A model generated the notes under the pieces. It had not been told where the DNA came from. It saw only the letters and a list, made by a program, of their open reading frames with translations, and ran no database searches. From positions 1 to 43,482 of the forward strand of contig JADLHU010000066.1 of NCBI GenBank assembly GCA_020848655.1: a stretch of 43,482 bases of DNA. The letters are read 5' to 3'. Position 1 is the first letter of the stretch. The number at the start of each line of letters is the position of its first letter. Shown piece after piece: positions 16,926 through 22,520 of the stretch. Source of the stretch: Novosphingobium sp. (lineage in GTDB: Bacteria; Pseudomonadota; Alphaproteobacteria; Sphingomonadales; Sphingomonadaceae). The position numbers and the translations under genes were made by a program.

Positions 16926-17732
16926 TCAGGTCCGCAGGTTGATGACGGTCTGGGCGATCTGGGTGGCCGTGTCGATCGCCTTGGCGTTGGCCTGGAACGC
17001 GCGCTGCGCGGTGATCAGGCTGACCAGTTCCTCGGCGATATCGACGTTCGACCGTTCCAGCGCGCCAGACAACAGGTTACCGTAAGTGCCGCCGCCGGGG
17101 ACGCCGTACTTGGCTGCGCCGGAAATGCCGGTCGAGCTCCAGTTCGACGATCCCACCGCGCGCAGGCCGCCGGGCGAGATGAAGCTGGCGAGGGCGACCG
17201 TGCCGATCACGTCGTTGGTGCCATCGGCATAGGACGCGGTGACTTTGCCATCGTCGCCGATCGTGATGCCGGCAAATTCCGCGCCCGCGCCGTTGGCGGC
17301 GGGCACCATCGCGTCGACCGGGGCGTCGGTGGCAGGATCGGCGCCGGGCGCGAAGATCTGGAGACGGTTCTGCGAACCGTCATGGATATAGCCGTTCTCG
17401 TCGGTGGTGAAGGCGCCGTTGCGGGTATAATACGTGTCGCCGGTGACCGAGGACTTGGTGGTGAAGAAGCCGTCACCGCTGATCGCGACATCCAGCGCGG
17501 AGCCGGTCTGCTCGATCGGGCCGATCCCGAAATTCTGGTTGATCGCCTCTACCGTGGAGCCGATCCCCTGGATCATCTTCGGGTTGGTATAGGCCGAACC
17601 CACCACGATATCGCTGAAGCTGACGGTGCTCTTCTTGAAGCCCGTCGTTTCCGAGTTGGCGATGTTGTGCGAGATGACGTTGAGGTTCGTCTGGGCGTTC
17701 TTGAGGCCGCTGAGCGAAGTGTAGAATGACAT
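16926..17732 (-). CDS. flgE: Flagellar hook protein FlgE, short form
   Basis: Main subunit of the hook. I start it at ATG 17732, preceded by CAGGAGAACC on the minus strand, giving 268 residues; upstream frame is intergenic. The N terminus MSFYTSLSGLKNAQTNLNVI and SHNIANSETTGFKKS, plus the C terminus LERSNVDIAEELVSLITAQR and AFQANAKAIDTATQ, are diagnostic of the hook/rod family. The position directly after flgD identifies it as FlgE. It is about 130 residues shorter than enterobacterial FlgE, so the outer D2-type domain must be reduced, making it little larger than FlgG. Confidence 0.92.
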   Translation of the reverse strand: MSFYTSLSGLKNAQTNLNVISHNIANSETTGFKKSTVSFSDIVVGSAYTNPKMIQGIGSTVEAINQNFGIGPIEQTGSALDVAISGDGFFTTKSSVTGDTYYTRNGAFTTDENGYIHDGSQNRLQIFAPGADPATDAPVDAMVPAANGAGAEFAGITIGDDGKVTASYADGTNDVIGTVALASFISPGGLRAVGSSNWSSTGISGAAKYGVPGGGTYGNLLSGALERSNVDIAEELVSLITAQRAFQANAKAIDTATQIAQTVINLRT

Positions 17733-17754
17733 GGCTCGGTTCTCCTGCGGAATA

Positions 17755-18129
17755 TCAGTTGGTGGCGGTGTCGGCGCCGGACGCGGCCGCCGTCGTGACC
17801 GCGCCCGAGGCGGCGGCCTTTTGCGCGGCAAGGATGGCGTCCAGCTTGTCGGCGATCGCTTTGAGCGCATCGTTGTTGTCCGACATCGATCCGATGTCGC
17901 TGGCGATGCCCTTCAGCGTCTCGTTCGTCTCGGTAATGCCGGACAGCGACGAGAACTGCGCCATCTGCGCCAGCATTTCCTTCTGGTCGACAGGGTTGAA
18001 CGGATCCTGCTGCTGCATCTGGACGGTCATCAGCTTCAGGAAGTCGGCCTGGCCCAGCGCGGCGAAGCCGCTCTTGCTGGTGCTGGCGGCGGACGTACCG
18101 CTGCCACTGGTTACGGAAGAAACGGTCAT
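17755..18129 (-). CDS. flgD: Flagellar hook-cap (hook assembly) protein FlgD, short form
   Basis: Scaffold that caps the growing hook. The 124 residues contain the conserved N-terminal block [20 protein letters not shown] and [20 protein letters not shown] (residues about 24-63), followed by a helical segment and a low-complexity Ala/Thr tail. The C-terminal beta domain present in full-length FlgD (about 220 residues) is missing. No frameshift is evident, since the stop is followed directly by the flgE ribosome site. The start overlaps the flgC stop as ATGA. Confidence 0.9.
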   Translation of the reverse strand: MTVSSVTSGSGTSAASTSKSGFAALGQADFLKLMTVQMQQQDPFNPVDQKEMLAQMAQFSSLSGITETNETLKGIASDIGSMSDNNDALKAIADKLDAILAAQKAAASGAVTTAAASGADTATN

Positions 18130-18530
18130 TTGAGCCTCATCGTATCGAGCATGAGCTGCTTGGCGGTGGACAGGGCCTCGACCAGGTTCTGATACTGGCG
18201 GGCGCTTTCGAGCATCTCGACCATCTCGGCGTTCTCATCGACCGGAGTGGTCCATACGTCGCCGTTCTCGTCGGCAAGCGGATGGTCGGGATTGTGTTCG
18301 CGGATCGGCTTGGCGTTGTCGCGCACCACGGCCTGCACCTGCACAGTGGACATGCCGGTGGTGCGATCGAGCTGTTCGGCGAAGACCGGGCGCAGCGCGC
18401 GGTAGGTGCCGGCTTCGCTGCCCGAAACCGAACCGGCGTTGGCCAGGTTCGATGCGGCGGCGTTCATCCGCACCAGTTGCGCAGACATGCCACGCTGGGC
18501 GACGTCGAAAAGGGTCATCGGCGCGCCCAT
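18126..18530 (-). CDS. flgC: Flagellar proximal rod protein FlgC
   Basis: Rod component, 134 residues. I chose ATG 18530 (AAGGGAG lies seven bases upstream) rather than an overlapping TTG at 18536. [20 protein letters not shown] and [14 protein letters not shown] form the N-terminal family motif. The centre has [14 protein letters not shown] rod sequence ([14 protein letters not shown]), and the C terminus is [20 protein letters not shown] followed by [13 protein letters not shown]. It follows flgB by two bases. Confidence 0.95.
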   Translation of the reverse strand: MGAPMTLFDVAQRGMSAQLVRMNAAASNLANAGSVSGSEAGTYRALRPVFAEQLDRTTGMSTVQVQAVVRDNAKPIREHNPDHPLADENGDVWTTPVDENAEMVEMLESARQYQNLVEALSTAKQLMLDTMRLK

Positions 18531-18532
18531 GG

Positions 18533-18880
18533 TCAATCTCCCTTCAGCGCGCGGGTGATCGTGTCTACCCGCCCGCGGATGAAGGACAGCGTGGCCGAAT
18601 AGCCCACCGCGTTTTCCGAGAAGGCGAGCTGCTCGGTCTGCATCTCCACGGTGTTGCCATCGAGCGAGGGCATCACCGGCACGCGATAGAGCGCCGCCGA
18701 AGAGCCGGCCTGCTCCGCGTCCATTCCGCCCGATGCGGCCTTGAGCGCGGTGGTGAAGTCGATGTCGCGCGCCTTGTATCCGGGCGTCGCGGCGTTGGCG
18801 ATGTTCGAGGCGATCAGGCCCATGCGCTGCGAGCGTAGCTCCAGCGCCGCACCATGGATTCCGAACAGGGTTTCACTCAT
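18533..18880 (-). CDS. flgB: Flagellar proximal rod protein FlgB
   Basis: First gene of the minus-strand flagellar operon; rod component nearest the MS-ring. The 115 residues contain LRSQRMGLIASNIANAATPG and YKARDIDFTTALKA, the family N-terminal block, and a C-terminal FSENAVGYSATLSFIRGRVD helix. A sigma54-type promoter lies about 48 bases upstream (18928-18944) with repeated palindromes behind it, so the operon is expected to be under flagellar hierarchy control. Confidence 0.95.
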   Translation of the reverse strand: MSETLFGIHGAALELRSQRMGLIASNIANAATPGYKARDIDFTTALKAASGGMDAEQAGSSAALYRVPVMPSLDGNTVEMQTEQLAFSENAVGYSATLSFIRGRVDTITRALKGD

Positions 18881-18927
18881 CGGTCGTGCTCCGTCTGCGT
18901 GATCGCAGGTGTGTCACGCAGGTATTT

Positions 18928-18944
18928 CAGCAAGCACCGTGCCA
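18928..18944 (-). promoter_or_regulatory. Sigma54-type promoter for flgBCDEFGHIJKL-motAB
   Basis: On the minus strand the sequence is TGGCACGGTGCTTGCTG: a perfect -24 (TGGCACG, 18944-18938) and -12 (TTGC, 18933-18930) pair with the standard four-base spacer. It lies 48 bases before flgB. RpoN and its activator are not in the window. Confidence 0.85.
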
Positions 18945-18964
18945 AATGCCGAAACGAGGGCCTG

Positions 18965-19046
18965 GGGGGCGGCAATTGCCGGATGGGCGGCAAATCCCTG
19001 CCGGAAGGCGGCAAATCCTGTCCGCACCCTGAAATTTGCCGCCCCC
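18965..19046. promoter_or_regulatory. Cluster of CGGCA/TGCCG palindromes in the divergent flagellar intergenic region
   Basis: Three CGGCA-led sites follow one another: the perfect palindrome CGGCAATTGCCG (18970-18981), CGGCAAATCCCTGCCG (18988-19003) and CGGCAAATCCTGTCCG (19009-19024, imperfect). The cluster is bounded by an 11-base inverted repeat, GGGGGCGGCAA (18965-18975) and TTGCCGCCCCC (19036-19046). They lie 26-80 bases behind the sigma54 promoter of flgB, where an enhancer-binding activator would sit. They recall, from memory, the ftr sites of FlbD-type regulators. The cluster also lies upstream of the plus-strand gene at 19081. Confidence 0.6.
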
Positions 19047-19080
19047 GTTGCCGTTCTGGAAAACGAGGAGAATTTCCCGG

Positions 19081-19758
19081 ATGGGTCTTGCCAGCTACTT
19101 CGACGCCATGTCGCTCACCATCGTGGGCGGCGGCACGCTGCTTGCCACCTTCCTGCGCTGCGGCACAGGCGATTGCCGGCGGGCACTGGCCGCGATCGGC
19201 CAGATCGGCCGCCGCCGCTTCGATGCCGATGGGGCGCGGGCGGAACTGGCCGTCCAGGTCCGCGAAATCCGTGAGGATGGCCTGTTGCGCGCCAACCCGC
19301 ACCACTTCGGCGACCGCGAGCTTGACGATGCGACAGACGCGCTGCTCGGCAGCCGTTCGGTGGATGCGCTGCTGGCCGCGCACGAGGCGCACAAGGCGCG
19401 GCGCATGGAAGCCTCCAACCGCGCCGTGCGCACGCTGGCGCAGGCGGCTGAACTGGCGCCGGTGTTCGGTCTTGCCGGCACGCTCATTTCGCTGGCTCGC
19501 CTGCCGGCGGAGGGATTGAGCAAGGGTGCCTATATGGGGTCGATCTCGATGGCGGTGCTGACCACGCTGTACGGGCTGCTGCTGGCCAATCTGCTGCTGG
19601 CGCCGCTGGCCCGCATGATCGAACGCGCCGCCGCCGAGGAGGAACGCGAACGGCAAAAGCTGGTCGACTGGCTGGCACAGCAGGTCGCGCCGGCGATGCC
19701 GCACCGCAAGCCCACCATCGTCGCACCCGGCAAAGTCGTGGCGGCGGCTTCGGCATGA
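19081..19758 (+). CDS. MotA/PomA/ExbB-like membrane protein, divergent stator subunit
   Basis: Protein of 225 residues with three predicted membrane helices (about 10-26, 123-141 and 153-176) instead of the four of MotA. The paired C-terminal helices read LAPVFGLAGTLISLAR and AVLTTLYGLLLANLLLAPLA, closely resembling the proline-bearing helices of PomA-type MotA. A charged helical stretch fills 40-120. ATG 19081 has GAGGAG nine bases upstream. It overlaps by four bases a partner (19755) that looks like the membrane half of MotB/ExbD. It stands divergent from flgB, beside shared palindromes. A second ion-driven stator or stator-like modulator is plausible; an ExbB/TolQ-type energiser is the alternative. 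Confidence 0.75.
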   Translation: MGLASYFDAMSLTIVGGGTLLATFLRCGTGDCRRALAAIGQIGRRRFDADGARAELAVQVREIREDGLLRANPHHFGDRELDDATDALLGSRSVDALLAAHEAHKARRMEASNRAVRTLAQAAELAPVFGLAGTLISLARLPAEGLSKGAYMGSISMAVLTTLYGLLLANLLLAPLARMIERAAAEEERERQKLVDWLAQQVAPAMPHRKPTIVAPGKVVAAASA

Positions 19759-20201
19759 TCGCGCGCGCGGGGACCGGCTGGCAATATGTGCTGACCGATC
19801 TGTCCCTGATCCTGTTCATGGTCACCGCCGCCGCGCTGTCGCAAGCGAAAGACGACGGCGGCAAGGCGCCCGCGCCGCCGCCGGCCGCCGCCGCGCAGCT
19901 TGCCGAAGCGCGGCCGCTGTCGCCGCAGTCCGAGCCGCTGGCGCTCTATCGCGCGGAGCCGGGCGCGCCGCCGCTGGCGCAGTGGTTGCACGACCAGTCG
20001 ATCGACGCGCGCCAGCAATTGACCATCGTTTCGCAATATCGCGCCGGGACGCAGGAACAGGCCTTGCAGCAGGCCGAGACGCTGGCCCGCCAGGCCGGCG
20101 AAGCAGGCCTGCGCGCGCGCATCGTGATCGAGCCGGGGCAGGGCGGGACCAGCGCGATGCTGGCCTATGACGTACCCGAGGCCTCGCTGGCGCGGCGATA
20201 G
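19755..20201 (+). CDS. Small MotB/ExbD-like single-span protein without a clear peptidoglycan-binding domain
   Basis: Protein of 148 residues with one membrane helix (about 11-29) bearing an aspartate near its start: YVLTDLSLILFMVTAAALSQ, D15. That is the placement of the ion-binding aspartate in MotB, ExbD and TolR. A proline/alanine linker (about 38-48) leads to a periplasmic part of about 90 residues. That part has an alternating strand-helix pattern (QQLTIVSQYRAG, QALQQAETLARQAGEAG, RARIVIEPG) but no recognisable OmpA NxxLSxxRA motif. ATGA overlap with the preceding MotA-like gene argues for one complex. Function is inferred from this pairing only. Confidence 0.65.
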   Translation: MIARAGTGWQYVLTDLSLILFMVTAAALSQAKDDGGKAPAPPPAAAAQLAEARPLSPQSEPLALYRAEPGAPPLAQWLHDQSIDARQQLTIVSQYRAGTQEQALQQAETLARQAGEAGLRARIVIEPGQGGTSAMLAYDVPEASLARR

Positions 20202-20246
20202 TTCGATCCGTCCACGCACTCCCCTGTCCTATGCTTCACACCCTTT

Positions 20247-20262
20247 TGGCATGACCTTTGCT
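20247..20262 (+). promoter_or_regulatory. Sigma54-type promoter upstream of flgA
   Basis: TGGCATGACCTTTGCT has the -24 GG and -12 GC elements at the correct spacing, with one change (ATG for ACG) from consensus. It lies about 39 bases before the flgA start. No CGGCA/TGCCG site was found just upstream. Confidence 0.7.
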
Positions 20263-20300
20263 TTGATCGGGATGACCAACGCATCCTGAAGGGTACGACA

Positions 20301-20789
20301 ATGAGTTTGAGCCTGGGCCTCGTGCTGGCGGCCACCGCCGGTTTCGCCGATCTCGATGCGATCGACCGGCAGGTCGCCGCGTTCACGGGCGTTGCTGTCG
20401 GCCAGCCCGGCGGCGCGGCGCGGCCGGTCGACCGGCGTTTGCGCCTGAATCCCTGCACATCGTCGTTGTCGCTGACCTGGTATGGCCAGCGCCGGGAATC
20501 GGTGCTGGTGCGCTGCCCCGATGCGGGTGGCTGGCGCCTGTTCGTGCCCGTGGGCGGCGCGGTGGCGGGCGTTACCGCGGTGCCGGTGATCAATCGCGGC
20601 GATGCCGTGACGATCGCGGTCAACGGCGAAGGCTTTTCCGTATCGCAACCCGGCGAGGCGCTGGAATCGGGGGCGGTGGGCGCGTGGATCCGCGTGCGCA
20701 CGATGAGCAGCGGCGCGGCGCGCGGCAATTCCGACGCGATGCGGGCGCAAGTGATCCGCCCCGGATTGGTCGCCGTTCCTCTGAACTGA
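20301..20789 (+). CDS. flgA: Flagella basal-body P-ring formation protein FlgA
   Basis: Periplasmic chaperone for FlgI polymerisation. The 162 residues start MSLSLGLVLAATAGFA, a short signal peptide. The C-terminal half is SAF-like: VPVINRGDAVTIAVNGEGFS, VSQPGEALESGAVGAWIRVR and AQVIRPGLVAVPLN, typical of the family. The N-terminal half is short and divergent, with two cysteines (LNPCTSS and VRCPDAGG). GAAGGG precedes ATG 20301 by about nine bases. A sigma54-type promoter lies immediately upstream. Confidence 0.88.
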   Translation: MSLSLGLVLAATAGFADLDAIDRQVAAFTGVAVGQPGGAARPVDRRLRLNPCTSSLSLTWYGQRRESVLVRCPDAGGWRLFVPVGGAVAGVTAVPVINRGDAVTIAVNGEGFSVSQPGEALESGAVGAWIRVRTMSSGAARGNSDAMRAQVIRPGLVAVPLN

Positions 20790-20819
20790 GGCGCGCCGCC
20801 AGCGGAGTGTTGCGCTGAA

Positions 20820-20871
20820 CCGGCCACTGGCCGGCTTTGGCGTTTTGGCGAAGCCGATGGCGCAAAGCCGG
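20820..20871 (+). terminator. Alternative hairpins between flgA and flgM, possible terminator/attenuator
   Basis: CCGGCC (20820-20825) pairs with GGCCGG (20829-20834) around a three-base loop, followed by CTTTGGCGTTTTGG. The overlapping CCGGCTTTG (20831-20839) can instead pair with CAAAGCCGG (20863-20871). The two structures exclude each other. The T-rich tail is weak, so intrinsic termination is uncertain. Confidence 0.35.
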
Positions 20872-20893
20872 TGCGCCGTTCGCGGCCAACCCT

Positions 20894-20919
20894 TAAAAAC
20901 CTGTTTCCACCGCCGTTCT
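20894..20919 (+). promoter_or_regulatory. Possible sigma28 promoter for flgM
   Basis: TAAAAA (20894) followed after 14 bases by GCCGTTCT (20912-20919) resembles the sigma28 pattern TAAA-N15-GCCGATAA, one base short and with a weak right half. A late sigma28 promoter on flgM would be normal. Evidence is thin. Confidence 0.3.
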
Positions 20920-20949
20920 ACAAGTCACGTAAGGCTTAGGAGCGGCATC

Positions 20950-21228
20950 ATGCCACCGATCGAACTGGGACCGACGCGCCCGATTGGCGCGATTGATGTG
21001 CGGATCGCCCGCCAGTCCAATTCGCGCGGGGATCGCGCCCAGCGCGCCGAGGCGGAGCCTTCGGCCATCGCGCTGAGCGATGCGCTTGATCCGGGCGAAG
21101 CCCCGGTCGATGCCGATCGGGTCGCCGAGATCCGCAAGGCGATCGAGAACGGCAGCTATCCGATCGTCCCGACCAAGATCGCCGACGCCATCATCGCGGC
21201 GGGTATTCTGCTGAGGAGCGGCGAATGA
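20950..21228 (+). CDS. flgM: Anti-sigma28 factor FlgM
   Basis: Holds FliA inactive until the hook is complete, then is exported. The 92 residues start at ATG 20950 with AGGAG seven bases upstream; the longer open frame is intergenic. The N terminus is flexible and polar. The C-terminal half (VDADRVAEIRKAIENGSYPI, VPTKIADAIIAAG) is the sigma28-binding helical region of the family. It overlaps flgN as ATGA, and fliA is four genes downstream, so factor and anti-factor share this locus. Confidence 0.93.
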   Translation: MPPIELGPTRPIGAIDVRIARQSNSRGDRAQRAEAEPSAIALSDALDPGEAPVDADRVAEIRKAIENGSYPIVPTKIADAIIAAGILLRSGE

Positions 21229-21572
21229 TGGACACGGGAAATCTTCGCGAAACGCTGCGGCAGATGCTTGCCGTGTTGCAGGCCGAACGGCAGGCGCTTG
21301 CCGGGTTGGACATCGACGCGATCATGGGCACGGCCGGCGACAAGCAGGCGCTGTGCGGCCGGCTTGAAGGCGTTGCGCCCGCCGAAGTCGATGACGAATG
21401 CCGTGGGCTGCTGGATGCGGCGCGCCGGCTGAACGAAGTGAACCGGCAGGTTCGCAACCTCATCGCTTCCAATATCTCGTCGCGCCTCGATGCGCTGACC
21501 GGTTCTCCGGCGCTCTACAGCGCGCCCGGCGGCAACCGTGCCGCCTATACATACGCCGCCACGCGCGGCTGA
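21225..21572 (+). CDS. flgN: FlgN-type flagellar export chaperone
   Basis: Putative chaperone for FlgK and FlgL before export. The 115 residues are mostly helical: LRETLRQMLAVLQAERQALA near the N terminus and LLDAARRLNEVNRQVRNLIA in the middle, matching the FlgN pattern. The tail is Ala/Gly/Tyr-rich. Similarity at sequence level is modest and the call leans on position after flgM, which is conserved in flagellar loci. Confidence 0.8.
   Translation: MMDTGNLRETLRQMLAVLQAERQALAGLDIDAIMGTAGDKQALCGRLEGVAPAEVDDECRGLLDAARRLNEVNRQVRNLIASNISSRLDALTGSPALYSAPGGNRAAYTYAATRG
21530..21543. promoter_or_regulatory. CGGCA/TGCCG palindrome upstream of the transglycosylase promoter
   Basis: CGGCAACCGTGCCG, with arms extending to GGCGGCA/TGCCGCC, lies in the last codons of flgN, 42 bases before the sigma54 promoter at 21585. 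It matches the sites at 18970-19024, although the arm spacing differs. Confidence 0.4.
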
Positions 21573-21584
21573 TACGCGGTAATT

Positions 21585-21600
21585 TGGCACGACCCTTGCT
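21585..21600 (+). promoter_or_regulatory. Sigma54-type promoter for the transglycosylase-flhA-fliA unit
   Basis: TGGCACGACCCTTGCT is a perfect -24/-12 match with correct spacing, 39 bases before the GTG start at 21639. It would place flhA and the sigma28 gene under sigma54 control. Confidence 0.85.
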
Positions 21601-21610
21601 GAGAAGGCTT

Positions 21611-21632
21611 CCGGTACGAATTATACCGGGAG
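21611..21632 (+). promoter_or_regulatory. Leader hairpin overlapping the ribosome binding site
   Basis: CCGGTA (21611-21616) pairs with TACCGG (21624-21629) around a seven-base loop. The ribosome site CGGGAG (21627-21632) begins inside the right arm, so folding could damp translation of the transglycosylase. Inference from hand folding. Confidence 0.35.
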
Positions 21633-21638
21633 CCAAGC

Positions 21639-22520
21639 GTGAGTCAGCCCGAACCCATCGGGATACAGCAACGCGGCGGGACTGATGTCCGCGCCTCGAT
21701 CGCGCGTGCGGCCCAGGCAACCGGCGTAGACTTCAACTACCTGCGGGCTCAGGCCAAGCTCGAATCCAGCCTCGATCCTTCCGCCAGCGCCGGTACGTCG
21801 AGCGCGGCCGGGCTTTACCAGTTCACGCGCGGCACCTGGCTGCAGACCCTCGACCGCCACGGCGCCAGCCATGGCCTCGACTGGGCGGGCGCGGCCATCG
21901 AGGGCGGCCGGGTACAAGACCCGGGCATGCGCGCCCAGATCATGGCGCTGCGCTATGATGCCGATGCTTCCGCGCTGATGGCGGCGGAACTGGCCAATGA
22001 ACACAAGGCCGAATTGACCACGACGCTGGGCCGCGAGCCGGATGCGGCGGAGCTTTACCTCGCTCACTTCCTGGGCATAGGCGGCGCGCAGCAGTTCCTG
22101 TCGGCGCTGTCCAGCGATCCCGGCCAGAGCGCGGCGGGCATCCTGCCCACGGCTGCCGCCGCCAACCGCACCATCTTCTATGACGGCGCGGGCAGCCCGC
22201 GTTCGGTGGCGGGTGTGATGGACTTGCTGCGCGGCAAGGTGGCCAATGCGATGGACGGCAGCCTGCCGCCAGCCAACTGGGCGGCGCAGGGCGGCGGTTT
22301 CGCGGTCGCCTCGGCCAGCCAGGCCGCGTTTCCCGGCGGCCCGATCGCCCAGCAGTTCCAGGCCGCGCGCCAGGAAATCGCCGCGCAGCCGGGCCGTTCC
22401 TCGATGGCGGAAACGCTGCGCAGCACCTTCGGCGTTGCCGCGGCCGGCAGCGATGCCGCCGGCAGCACCCCGGCGTTCGTGCGCGCCGCTTACGATAAAT
22501 TGCGGAGTTTCAACCTGTGA
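21639..22520 (+). CDS. Soluble lytic transglycosylase-like protein, probable flagellar muramidase
   Basis: Protein of 293 residues with an SLT-type domain at the N terminus: VDFNYLRAQAKLESSLDPSA includes the candidate catalytic glutamate E42, followed by SSAAGLYQFTRGTW and AELYLAHFLGIGGAQQFL. No Sec signal peptide is present, which fits export by the flagellar apparatus. The C-terminal 120 residues are Ala/Gln-rich and poorly conserved. With flgJ reduced to its rod-binding half, this enzyme is the likely partner that opens peptidoglycan for the rod. GTG 21639 has GGGAG upstream. The stop overlaps flhA as GTGA. Confidence 0.85.
   Translation: MSQPEPIGIQQRGGTDVRASIARAAQATGVDFNYLRAQAKLESSLDPSASAGTSSAAGLYQFTRGTWLQTLDRHGASHGLDWAGAAIEGGRVQDPGMRAQIMALRYDADASALMAAELANEHKAELTTTLGREPDAAELYLAHFLGIGGAQQFLSALSSDPGQSAAGILPTAAAANRTIFYDGAGSPRSVAGVMDLLRGKVANAMDGSLPPANWAAQGGGFAVASASQAAFPGGPIAQQFQAARQEIAAQPGRSSMAETLRSTFGVAAAGSDAAGSTPAFVRAAYDKLRSFNL

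Noticed and set aside
18965..18979. Second sigma54 promoter on plus for the MotA-like gene (GGGGGCGGCAATTGC)
   Set aside because: Only the GG and TTGC parts match, and the bases belong to the palindrome cluster.
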